NCBI GenBank assembly: GCA_006218065.1 | Contig: VBWE01000032.1 | Location: 20,397-84,396 of the forward strand | Direction: 5' to 3' | Origin: Bacteroidota bacterium | GTDB taxonomy: Bacteria > Bacteroidota > Bacteroidia > Palsa-965 | Length of the DNA stretch: 64,000 nt | Shown here: positions 54,311 through 61,725 of the stretch, one piece after another | Layout: every line of letters begins with the position of its first letter | How positions within the stretch are numbered: the stretch's first letter is position 1 | Notes under the pieces: model-generated | What the model was told of the DNA's origin: nothing | The model's database searches: none | Seen by the model: the letters and a program-made list of their open reading frames with translations, nothing else | Made by a program: the position numbers and the translations under genes

Positions 54311-54537
54311 TTTAAAATTGAGTTTTCGGAATAGCAAAAGTTCGTTTTTCAATACGGATCATTTACCGTTTACCGTTTGCAGTTTACCGTTTTGGTATAA
54401 CAGGGATGTCGTCAAAATTTACGAACTCCCGTTTAAACAAATCCAAACTGTAAACTGTAAACGGTAAACGGTAAACAAAGCTATTCCGACGTAATAAAAA
54501 GACTTTCCTGTAAAACGGTTCTCCGGAGGAATTTAAA
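54311..54537. repeat. 227-bp shell-and-stem element B (inverted relative to A)
   Basis: Right end 54485-54537 matches the left end of element A closely; left end 54311-54358 is a degraded inverted copy. Arms 54362-54392 and 54445-54475 consist of gtttaccgtttac/ctgtaaac words (2 mismatches in 31). The centre 54393-54444, read on the minus strand, matches the centre of element A with a core attttgacgaca. No ORF. Confidence 0.8.
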
Positions 54538-54590
54538 ACAGTTTCCGGCTATGCTTGACATTTATCATGTACCGGGAAAAGAACATGCCC

Positions 54591-54598
54591 TATCTTTG
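54591..54598 (+). promoter_or_regulatory. -7 box of the PhyH gene
   Basis: TATCTTTG, exact TAnnTTTG, ten bases before the ATG at 54609. Confidence 0.6.
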
Positions 54599-54608
54599 TC
54601 CCGGCTTT

Positions 54609-55577
54609 ATGAGCATCCTGAAAAAATACTGGGGAACGCTGCGGCGCATGAAAATGCTTCATGTGCTGCATAACCTGACCAATTACGGCAAACTGAAACG
54701 CAATAAAGCGCTGTACGAAAAGTACGGCGTGGACAAAAGCGTGATCAGCCCAATTACACACAAGGATTTTACCAACCATGCGGGCGAACTTCCCTGGCTG
54801 GACGTGCCGGGCGGGCTGGGGCGTGCGGAGCAGGATCCGCGGTTTGAAAAACTTTCGCCCGCTTTCCGCGAACAGGTAAGGCAATGGCCGGAAAACGGGC
54901 ATATGCTGCTGCCCGGTTTCGTATCGCCCGAAGATTGCGACCGCATCACGGCTGATCTCGAACAGATGATCGCGGATAAAAAAGTGGATTACGATTATAC
55001 CGAATCGCGCGTGATGAACGCCTGGAAGCATTCGGAAACGATACGCCGCCTGATCCGTAACCCGGAACTCACCGGGCTGCTGGGTTTTACGCTGAACCGT
55101 GAAGTGGTTCCTTTCCAGACCATCAGTTTTTTCAAAGGCAGCCAGCAGAAAACGCATTCCGATTTTATCCACATGACTACCGAGCCGGTGGGTTATCTCT
55201 GCGCGATCTGGGTAGCGCTCGAAGACCTGACCGAAGACTGCGGGCCGCTGCATTATTATCCCGGAAGCCATAAACTGCCGTATATTCTCGGGGAAGATTT
55301 CGAGCACAGCAGCAACGCGGTTTTTGTGGGCGACGACCTGTACGGGAATTACGAGAAAAAAATTGCGGAAGAGATCGAACAGAACCATCTGAAGAAAAAA
55401 ATATTCCTCGCGAAAAAAGGCGACCTGTTCATCTGGCATGCCAACCTGCTGCACGGCGGCGAAAAAGTTACCCGTGAAAATTCGACCCGGAAAAGTTTAG
55501 TGGCGCATTATTTCTGCAAAGGCGACGTGGTTTGTTACCACGAGATCACGCAAAGGCCGGCGGTGCTGCCGGAGTAG
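54609..55577 (+). CDS. Phytanoyl-CoA dioxygenase (PhyH) family protein
   Basis: 322 aa from the ATG at 54609 (MSILKKYWGTLRR); upstream in-frame ATGs fall before or inside the -7 box. The double-stranded beta-helix fold of Fe(II)/2-oxoglutarate oxygenases is shown by the ligands H183-S-D185, distal H282 in WHANLLHGG and a following Arg (about 293, STRKS) for 2-oxoglutarate. A helical N-terminal part of about 90 residues precedes it. It hydroxylates an unknown small molecule or lipid in the cytoplasm. Single gene, nearly leaderless. Confidence 0.88.
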   Translation: MSILKKYWGTLRRMKMLHVLHNLTNYGKLKRNKALYEKYGVDKSVISPITHKDFTNHAGELPWLDVPGGLGRAEQDPRFEKLSPAFREQVRQWPENGHMLLPGFVSPEDCDRITADLEQMIADKKVDYDYTESRVMNAWKHSETIRRLIRNPELTGLLGFTLNREVVPFQTISFFKGSQQKTHSDFIHMTTEPVGYLCAIWVALEDLTEDCGPLHYYPGSHKLPYILGEDFEHSSNAVFVGDDLYGNYEKKIAEEIEQNHLKKKIFLAKKGDLFIWHANLLHGGEKVTRENSTRKSLVAHYFCKGDVVCYHEITQRPAVLPE

Positions 55578-55585
55578 TATTACAA

Positions 55586-55999
55586 TCAAAACTTCGCCTC
55601 ACCCGCATAATCAAACCGCAGTACGGACTGCTGGTGAAAACGCATTTTATATGCTTCCGCAATTTCATCGAGCGCTTTGCCGCCTTTTTCTCTTTCATGA
55701 ATGACGACCAGCAGTTTGGTCGGTTCTTTTACCGTCACTTTGCGGGATGCATCGAACCAGTGCCCGCGCACATCGATGATGGAAAACCCGTCGGGAAAAC
55801 GGCGGGTCACGGCGGTATCGATGAAACGCGCGAAGTCGGCCGTATCCACGCGGCCGGTATCGCCGATGTTCAGCCCGAAATAGAGTTCCGTTTTTTGCCA
55901 GTTTGTTTTCGGCGGGAGCGGGACTTCGTCAAAAACGGGTTTGTCGCCGCTGTTGCAGGCCGCAAGCGCGAGGATTAAAAAGAGCGCAGTTTTTTTCAT
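55586..55999 (-). CDS. DUF3574 lipoprotein
   Basis: 137 aa. Lipoprotein signal with lipobox LAAC (C15). The DUF3574 signature is clear: WQKTELYFGLNIG, DFARFIDTAVTRRFPDGFSIIDVRGHW and KMRFHQQSVLRFDY at the end. Function unknown, periplasmic, membrane-anchored. It starts seven bases after the end of the glycosyltransferase gene, so it is co-transcribed with it. Confidence 0.88.
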   Translation of the reverse strand: MKKTALFLILALAACNSGDKPVFDEVPLPPKTNWQKTELYFGLNIGDTGRVDTADFARFIDTAVTRRFPDGFSIIDVRGHWFDASRKVTVKEPTKLLVVIHEREKGGKALDEIAEAYKMRFHQQSVLRFDYAGEAKF

Positions 56000-56006
56000 G
56001 GGAAAA

Positions 56007-57968
56007 TCAGTTACCGAGCATGCGGAAAGCCCTGCGGATGATGTTCAGGTCGTTCCCGATTTTATAATCTTTCGCGTAAACCATGTTCAGGCGCGAGCAG
56101 GTGAGCGGGTTGCGTTGTCCGGCGGGCAGCGCGTCGGCGGGAGATACGACTCCTGCGCGCAGTTTCGGTAAGTGCGCCGTTTCATCGGAATTCCCGGAAT
56201 AACCGACCCAGCTTTTCATGCCGAAGAGCACGCTGAAAATATTCGCGACAAAGCCGAACGGTTTTTTCACCAGCCACATCAGCAGCGGGAAAAGCGCGAG
56301 CAGGAGCAGGGCAAAGCCGGTATCGAGCACGCGTTTGTTCCGGCGGTTCACCGGTTTGGAAACGGAATTGATATCAATCACGTAAAGGTCGCCGGCCGTG
56401 TCGATGCTGTTGCTGCCGATAATGGACAGGCTTTCGGGCGGCGCGATTTTGTAATCGAGGCTGCGCGCGGTGGGCATGGCCATGCTGTCGATGATGCTTT
56501 GCGCGGACAAATCGCGTGCGCAGAAAACCACTTCATCAATTTCGTAAATCTGGATGATTTCGGGCATCTGCGAAAAGGTGCCGATATGATCGGCGGTACT
56601 TTTTTCATTCGGGTCCACGCTTACGAAACCGATGAAACTCGTATTCACGTTCGTTTGCCGCAGCAGGGCCTGCACGCGCCGGCATTCTTCATAGGTTCCG
56701 GCAATGGCCAAGCGTTTCGCCTTGTCGCTGTCGAGGCGCAGGTTTTTGAAACGCGCCAGGTGAAAAGCCGTACGCGAAATCAGCAGGCTCGTCAGCGCCC
56801 AGCCCGAACCGAGCAGGATCAGCGCGCGGGAGAAACGGTATGCTTCCGGGAGCAGGGCGTAAATAATAAGGATGAGCCCGGTTCCGACAAAAATGCCGCG
56901 CACGATTTTCAGTAGGCGGATCGGTTTATCATAGCCCCCGCTGAAATAAACCGCTGCCAGCCAGATCAGCGTATAAGCCGGGAAAGCGATATTGACCAGC
57001 GCATCGGAATAGGAACCGCCTTCCACGAATTTGATATTCGCTTCGTAGTAGGTTTTGATGAAATACAAACCGGCGACCAGAAATCCCGCGTCGAAAAGCG
57101 GCAGGGCCATGCGTTTCGCCATCCGCATCATCACCGCAGCGCCCGCACGGAGCCAGACCGCGACATTGATGAGCATGGAAAACAGGCGCGCGTTTTTCTG
57201 CGAAAAGTGTTTTTTCGCGAAAATGACCATCGCGTTGTAAAACACGAAAACGTAGTTCACGCTGCTTTTTTTCGTGCTCTCGCCTTTGTAGTGAATGATG
57301 CGCGTTTCCGGGAAATAGTAGTTTTTATATCCGCCTAGGATGATCCGGTATGAAAGGTCGATGTCTTCGCCGTACATGAAAAAGGCCTCGTCCAGCAGGC
57401 CGACGGTGTCGAGCACGCTTTTGCGCATGAGCATGAATGCACCGGCGAGGATTTCCACTTCGTGCGTTTCGTTTTTGTCGAGGTAGCCCAAATGGTACCG
57501 GCCGAACGTGCGTGAGCGCGGGAAGATTTTGGAAAAGCCGAAAATCTTGTAAAAAGCGACTGCCGGCGTGGGCAGGCCGCGCTTCGATTCGGGCAGGAAG
57601 TTTCCTTTTCCGTCGAGCATCATCACGCCCAGCCCGCCCGCATCGGGGCGACTGTCCATGAAGCGGACCACTTTTTCAAAAGTCTCTTCTTCGACTACCG
57701 TATCGGGATTCAGCAGGAGTACGTATTCGCCTTTCGCGATCCGCATGGCCTGGTTGTTCGCTTTCGAGAAACCGAGGTTTTCCTTATTCGCGATCAGGTG
57801 AATTTCCGGGAATTTTTCAGCGAGCATCTGCAGCGAACCGTCGACGGAATTATTATCCACGACAAAAACTTCCACGGCGAGATTCTTCGATGCTTTGCGC
57901 ACCGAATGCAGGCACTGTTCGAGGAAGTGCTGCACATTGTAATTGACAATTATTACGCTGAGTTTCAA
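56007..57968 (-). CDS. Family 2 glycosyltransferase fused to a polyprenyl-glycosylphosphotransferase-like membrane domain
   Basis: 653 aa from the TTG at 57968 (MKLSVIIVNYNVQHFLEQCL), the usual N-terminus of this family. GT2 domain about 1-260: VFVVDNNSVDGSLQML, ANKENLGFSKANNQA, LLLNPDTVVEEET and the acceptor-side GAFMLMRKSVLD and DEAFFMYGEDIDLSYR. Then a hydrophobic domain with about five helices and a Rossmann-like CoA_binding_3-type part (RLAIAGTYEECRRV). The C-terminus starts like a sugar-phosphate transferase (KRVLDTGFALLLLALFPLL) but lacks the catalytic KFRSM-D/E region, so it looks inactive as a transferase. Probably makes cell-surface polysaccharide on a lipid carrier. Promoter TAAATTTG upstream. 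Confidence 0.88.
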   Translation of the reverse strand: MKLSVIIVNYNVQHFLEQCLHSVRKASKNLAVEVFVVDNNSVDGSLQMLAEKFPEIHLIANKENLGFSKANNQAMRIAKGEYVLLLNPDTVVEEETFEKVVRFMDSRPDAGGLGVMMLDGKGNFLPESKRGLPTPAVAFYKIFGFSKIFPRSRTFGRYHLGYLDKNETHEVEILAGAFMLMRKSVLDTVGLLDEAFFMYGEDIDLSYRIILGGYKNYYFPETRIIHYKGESTKKSSVNYVFVFYNAMVIFAKKHFSQKNARLFSMLINVAVWLRAGAAVMMRMAKRMALPLFDAGFLVAGLYFIKTYYEANIKFVEGGSYSDALVNIAFPAYTLIWLAAVYFSGGYDKPIRLLKIVRGIFVGTGLILIIYALLPEAYRFSRALILLGSGWALTSLLISRTAFHLARFKNLRLDSDKAKRLAIAGTYEECRRVQALLRQTNVNTSFIGFVSVDPNEKSTADHIGTFSQMPEIIQIYEIDEVVFCARDLSAQSIIDSMAMPTARSLDYKIAPPESLSIIGSNSIDTAGDLYVIDINSVSKPVNRRNKRVLDTGFALLLLALFPLLMWLVKKPFGFVANIFSVLFGMKSWVGYSGNSDETAHLPKLRAGVVSPADALPAGQRNPLTCSRLNMVYAKDYKIGNDLNIIRRAFRMLGN

Positions 57969-58009
57969 GGCTGCGAATGCTGGACCGCCGGGCGGCTCAA
58001 AATGACGGA

Positions 58010-58017
58010 CAAATTTA
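58010..58017 (-). promoter_or_regulatory. -7 box of the glycosyltransferase unit
   Basis: TAAATTTG on the minus strand, exact TAnnTTTG, 41 bases before the TTG start. It supports the short N-terminus, since the longer open frame begins upstream of the box. Confidence 0.6.
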
Positions 58018-58140
58018 AGCGAATATGCTTCTGTCGCGCTCACAATATTCTGCGAGGCCCGACGTTGTAGCTGGTTTTTCCGTGCTTTTCCCGGGATTTG
58101 CGCGCGGGTTGCGGCAGGAAAACCCGCGGCGGCCCGGTTT

Positions 58141-58665
58141 TCAGTCCGTTACAGGCAGGCCGGTCAGTTCTTTCAAAGCTGCGCTGATGGCCTGTTTTTT
58201 TTCTTCACTCATATACAGGCGCGGAATGTTGAGCAGGGTATTTTTCTTCCCGCTCTTCAGGATCAGTGTGCAGTAAATTCCCCCGCCCCGGCCGCCGGTC
58301 ATGTACACGGTGATTTTTTCACAATCGCGGAAGGGGATGAATTGCTTTTTTTCGCCCGATACGGTCCTGGCCGTCAGTTCGAATTCCTGCATGGCTACCC
58401 GGATTTCTACGAGGTAGGATTTGAAAAAAAGGAGCAGGGCAATAACCAGTATCGTGAAAGCGAGAAAGATCAGCAGCAGTACCGGGAGACCATTCGTGCC
58501 TTCCAGGATAAATGTAGCTGCCGCGATGCTGAGCAAAAGAAGAAGGAAGACGGGAAATACCCGGAAGAAAATAAACAGGAACTTCCGTCGCCCGGCGGTT
58601 TCACGGAGGTGCAGTACTTTCGCGGTATGCGTTACGACTTCGAAAGGATGAAAAGGGTTCGTCAT
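58141..58665 (-). CDS. Two-helix membrane protein, PH-like domain candidate
   Basis: 174 aa. Two adjacent membrane helices (about 31-50, LFIFFRVFPVFLLLLLSIAA, and about 60-82) followed by a C-terminal beta-rich part (VAMQEFELTARTVSGEKKQFIPFRDCEKITVY ... GGGIYCTLILKSGKK). This resembles bacterial PH-like membrane proteins, where a two-helix hairpin precedes a pleckstrin-homology-like sandwich, but the match is by shape only. ATG at 58665 overlaps the TAA of the DUF486 gene by one base. Last gene of a three-gene run. Confidence 0.7.
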   Translation of the reverse strand: MTNPFHPFEVVTHTAKVLHLRETAGRRKFLFIFFRVFPVFLLLLLSIAAATFILEGTNGLPVLLLIFLAFTILVIALLLFFKSYLVEIRVAMQEFELTARTVSGEKKQFIPFRDCEKITVYMTGGRGGGIYCTLILKSGKKNTLLNIPRLYMSEEKKQAISAALKELTGLPVTD

Positions 58666-59039
58666 TATTTTTTAAAAATAAAGTAAACGGCGAGAATAAG
58701 AAAAAGAAAACCGATAAGATGGTTGAGCCGGAAACTTTCATTGCGGAAAACCACGGTGGTAAAAATGGTAAAAACCAGCAAGGTGATCACTTCCTGGATC
58801 ACTTTCAGTTGCCAGAGGTTGAACGGCCCGCCGTTTTCGATATACCCGATACGGTTGGCCGGCACCTGGAAACAGTATTCGAACAGGGCGATTCCCCAAC
58901 TGATGAGGATGATCATGGGCAGGCCGAGCTGGCTGAACCATTTCATGTCTTTGAACTTCAGGTGACCGTACCAGGCCAGGGTCATGAAAATGTTGGAAAA
59001 GAGCAGGAGAGTGATGGTCGAAAGTGATTTTGTGAACAT
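58665..59039 (-). CDS. DUF486 / DMT-superfamily small membrane protein
   Basis: 124 aa from the ATG at 59039 (MFTKSLSTITLLLFSN). Four membrane helices with the DUF486 signature: SNIFMTLAWYGHLKFK, ILISWGIALFEYCFQVPANRIGY and LKVIQEVITLLVF. A member of the drug/metabolite transporter superfamily of unknown substrate. Two bases separate it from the preceding gene, so they are co-transcribed. Confidence 0.88.
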   Translation of the reverse strand: MFTKSLSTITLLLFSNIFMTLAWYGHLKFKDMKWFSQLGLPMIILISWGIALFEYCFQVPANRIGYIENGGPFNLWQLKVIQEVITLLVFTIFTTVVFRNESFRLNHLIGFLFLILAVYFIFKK

Positions 59040-59041
59040 AG

Positions 59042-60337
59042 TTATGGCGTGTTTCCGGGTGCGGATGGGTTGAAAGTTCCAGATATATTTTTCTTTTTCC
59101 ACGGCTTCGGCTTCAATCTCCATGTCCGCAGGAAAAGCAAAACGACCGGGGCGATGAACAGTATTGACCAGAGATGGAATTTATATTGCCAGTTTCCGTT
59201 CGTTTTGATTACGTGTTTTTCATCGATCTCCGTACTGTTGGCCCAGGCGATAAATGCGTCGGCAACCGGGATCGCACCGAAAAGATATTTTTTCTTGTGT
59301 CCCCTGCTGTATCCCATACCGAATGCTTCGATGCTGTTTCGCAAACCTTCGGCGATTTCGTATTCACCGAACAGGGCCATAGTCCGGAGGCCGACCACGG
59401 AGGCTGAGCCGCCAATTCCCAGGATCACCGGGCCGGAATCGACATCGCCGAAACCCGTGGAGCCGTGTCGGTATTCGCGGATGCCCGGCAGGCCGAAACG
59501 CGTATCGAGAAAATGTTTTTTGTACAAGCTGAATTGCTGCCGGGCAAAAACGGGATCGATTTCAAACAGGAAATTAAGGATAAGGCTCTGGGAAGAACCA
59601 CGCGCTTCTTCAAGAGTTTCACCTGAAACCGGGTCCACCCGGTGCGGAATCATGCCGGAAGAATCGAGGTGTGTTTTTACTTTGCTGATCCAGGAAGCGA
59701 TGGCATCGCCGTATTTTTTCTCCAGGAAAGAATCGTGAAGCGCGAGCGCGGCCATACCTACCGTGATGTCCGAAGGCCATGCCTGCCCGGAATACGATTC
59801 GGGATAGGGATTTTCACTTTTGAGCACGTGTTCGGCAATCCTGTCGCAAAAGAATTCGAAAACCCGGAGATCTTCTTCCGATCGTTTGCCGGCCGGATGG
59901 AACTCGATCATTTTACCGAACTGGTATGTTGACCAGCCGAGGTAAAAAGCGCCGTAAGGCAGGTCGAGCGAAGGATCGAAAATGCTTCTTCCTTTTTGCG
60001 AATTGACCTGACTAAAAGCCCATGCCGTTTCAAGGTTTGCTTCGCGGTACCACAGTGTTCCGGGTTTCAGCGATTTTGCCAGTTCACACCAGGTCAGCCC
60101 GTAAAGCATATGCATGAAAAAAAAACCTTCCGGGTAGATTTCCTGCATTTTATCGCCGGCTTCGCCATGAATTTCCTGCTTGAGAAAACGAAGTTGATTC
60201 AGCAGATCCTGGTTGATTTCCTGTCCTTTCCTGTTTGTAAATTCCGGCGAGTAATAAATCGTCACATTCAGGAAGCAGAAATAGAAAAACGGTATCGCGA
60301 GCAGGATGCTGATGAAAATTTTCAGGGCTTTTTTCAT
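59042..60337 (-). CDS. Membrane-anchored (alpha/alpha)6-like protein of unknown function
   Basis: 431 aa. N-terminal membrane helix (ALKIFISILLAIPFFYFCFL), a second hydrophobic helix near the C-terminus (about 388-406) and between them about 330 residues with repeated helical pairs. Conspicuous conserved-looking motifs: YGAFYLGWSTYQFG, GQAWPSDITVGMAALALHD, EEARGSSQSLILNFL and GDVDSGPVILGIGGSAS. The pattern recalls alpha/alpha-toroid proteins such as the linalool-dehydratase-isomerase-like families, but I am not certain. The Asp/Ser-rich motifs may form an active site. First gene of the run with DUF486 and the PH-like protein. Confidence 0.7.
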   Translation of the reverse strand: MKKALKIFISILLAIPFFYFCFLNVTIYYSPEFTNRKGQEINQDLLNQLRFLKQEIHGEAGDKMQEIYPEGFFFMHMLYGLTWCELAKSLKPGTLWYREANLETAWAFSQVNSQKGRSIFDPSLDLPYGAFYLGWSTYQFGKMIEFHPAGKRSEEDLRVFEFFCDRIAEHVLKSENPYPESYSGQAWPSDITVGMAALALHDSFLEKKYGDAIASWISKVKTHLDSSGMIPHRVDPVSGETLEEARGSSQSLILNFLFEIDPVFARQQFSLYKKHFLDTRFGLPGIREYRHGSTGFGDVDSGPVILGIGGSASVVGLRTMALFGEYEIAEGLRNSIEAFGMGYSRGHKKKYLFGAIPVADAFIAWANSTEIDEKHVIKTNGNWQYKFHLWSILFIAPVVLLFLRTWRLKPKPWKKKNISGTFNPSAPGNTP

Positions 60338-60367
60338 CTTTCTGTTTTGAAGAAAAGCAGTGATGGC

Positions 60368-60988
60368 TTACTTCGCAGCAATCGTTTTCTCGTAAGGCAC
60401 GCGGTTCACGATGGAGCGGCCAAGCGTTACTTCGTCGGCATATTCCAGTTCGTCGCCGATGGCGATGCCACGGGCGATGGTGCTTACGGAGATATTGAAT
60501 TCCTTGAGGCGTTTGTAGATGTAAAAATTCGTCGTATCGCCCTCCATCGTGGTACTCAGGGCCATGATCATTTCGCGGATGGTTCCCGAGGATGCGCGCT
60601 GCACAAGATGATCGATGCTCAGGTCGCCGGGACCGATGCCGTCCATCGGTGAAATAATTCCGCCAAGGACATGATATACGCCGGTGTACTGGTTCGTGTT
60701 TTCAATCGCCATTACGTCGCGCACGTCTTCCACGATACAGACGGTAGCCGGGTCGCGGCGGGGATTGGAGCAGATGTCGCAGATTTCGCTTTCGCTGATG
60801 TTGTGGCAGGTATGGCAGTGTTTCAGTTCCTGCCGGAGGCGGATGAATGTGCTGCCGAATTTTTCAACTTCCGCAGGATCCTTGCGCAGCAGGTGCAGCA
60901 CAAAGCGCAATGCCGTTTTACGGCCCACGCCGGGCAGCTTCGCGAATTCGTTGACGGCATCTTCAACCAGCCGGGAGGGGAAATTCAT
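60368..60988 (-). CDS. recR: Recombination mediator protein RecR
   Basis: 206 aa from the ATG at 60988 ([15 protein letters not shown]); a GTG at 60994 coincides with the -7 box. Order: helix-hairpin-helix ([17 protein letters not shown]), C4 zinc finger (CHTC...CDIC), Toprim domain starting [14 protein letters not shown] with [10 protein letters not shown] and the C-terminal [20 protein letters not shown]. RecR with RecO and RecF loads RecA on gapped DNA. recO and recF are not in this window. Nearly leaderless promoter. Confidence 0.96.
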   Translation of the reverse strand: MNFPSRLVEDAVNEFAKLPGVGRKTALRFVLHLLRKDPAEVEKFGSTFIRLRQELKHCHTCHNISESEICDICSNPRRDPATVCIVEDVRDVMAIENTNQYTGVYHVLGGIISPMDGIGPGDLSIDHLVQRASSGTIREMIMALSTTMEGDTTNFYIYKRLKEFNISVSTIARGIAIGDELEYADEVTLGRSIVNRVPYEKTIAAK

Positions 60989-60993
60989 ACCCA

Positions 60994-61001
60994 CAAAAAT
61001 A
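60994..61001 (-). promoter_or_regulatory. -7 box of recR
   Basis: TATTTTTG on the minus strand, exact TAnnTTTG, five bases before the ATG. Confidence 0.6.
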
Positions 61002-61100
61002 AGCCAATGCCGCGGGATTGGGAGCCTGGGGAATTAAGTTTTTCAGGCGGTTTTCAACAGTGGACAAAGCATTCGTAATTCGAAGCCCAGCGGTAAAAAA

Positions 61101-61532
61101 TCAGTACCCGAAGAAGCGGATTCCCGAAGGCCATAAACCGCCGTCGACATAACAGAAACCCCAGAGGACATGGCTGCCCGACAGGCTGCCCACAAAATAC
61201 CAGCCGAAAACGGAAAGTGAAACAAGGAGTAAAATCGTTCTCACTACCAGGGAAGGTTCGAAGCGAAGCCGCGGCATGATTTTCCGGATGAGCAGGAAAA
61301 CGGCCAGCGAAACGGCGATCCAGCTAAACAGGTTGAACAAAAAAGGCGTAATCCAGAACGCGCTGAGGGTGTATGTCGTTTCCACGAAATACACGAAAGG
61401 AAATCCTAAACCAACGGGATGATATTTTTCCGATCCGACGACATCATAATGCATCGGCCGTGTGAACGTGAAAAAACAAAAACAGAGCAGGACAATCGGT
61501 AAAATGAAGCCGCGGAAAGTTCGGAAGGTCAT
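61101..61532 (-). CDS. Small polytopic membrane protein
   Basis: 143 aa from the ATG at 61532 (MTFRTFRGFILPIVLL). Four hydrophobic segments (GFILPIVLLCFCFFTF; FLFNLFSWIAVSLAVFLLI; VVRTILLLVSLSVFGWYFV; short others) and an HYDVVGSEKYHPVGLGFPFVYF loop. No family recognised. Single gene with an exact -7 box only three bases before the ATG, so the message would be leaderless. A 112-base gap to recR downstream shows nothing further. Confidence 0.65.
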   Translation of the reverse strand: MTFRTFRGFILPIVLLCFCFFTFTRPMHYDVVGSEKYHPVGLGFPFVYFVETTYTLSAFWITPFLFNLFSWIAVSLAVFLLIRKIMPRLRFEPSLVVRTILLLVSLSVFGWYFVGSLSGSHVLWGFCYVDGGLWPSGIRFFGY

Positions 61533-61535
61533 GGA

Positions 61536-61543
61536 CAAAAATA
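61536..61543 (-). promoter_or_regulatory. -7 box of the small membrane protein gene
   Basis: TATTTTTG on the minus strand, three bases from the ATG at 61532. Confidence 0.6.
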
Positions 61544-61559
61544 AACATTTGAAAATCTT

Positions 61560-61629
61560 GCCGCAGATTGCGCAGATTTACGCAGTTTTTTTTCCGGGTT
61601 AATCTGCGCAAATCTGCGTAATCTGCGGC
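61560..61629. repeat. Hairpin, cgcagatt word family
   Basis: 26-nt arms 61560-61585 and 61604-61629, two mismatches, both due to an exchange of the words gcgcag and acgcag between positions. Loop of 18 nt. Between divergent genes. Confidence 0.85.
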
Positions 61630-61688
61630 TATGCTTTGGAAGCAGCATAGTTCCCGCGCATTTGTTTACGAGCATGAATAGAAATAAC

Positions 61689-61716
61689 TTGCAGGAAGAA
61701 TGGTGCGTATTTTTTG
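61689..61716 (+). promoter_or_regulatory. Possible promoter of the CotH gene
   Basis: TTG (61689-61691), 16-nt spacer, TATTTTTTG (61708-61716), one base longer than TAnnTTTG. It would place the start of transcription close to the ATG at 61726. Confidence 0.4.
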
Positions 61717-61725
61717 CATTTGAAA

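Noticed and set aside
54311-54537. Elements A and B as ordinary insertion sequences
   Set aside because: Both are about 230 bp with no open reading frame and no clear target duplication; the interior is a hairpin, so they are at most MITE-like.
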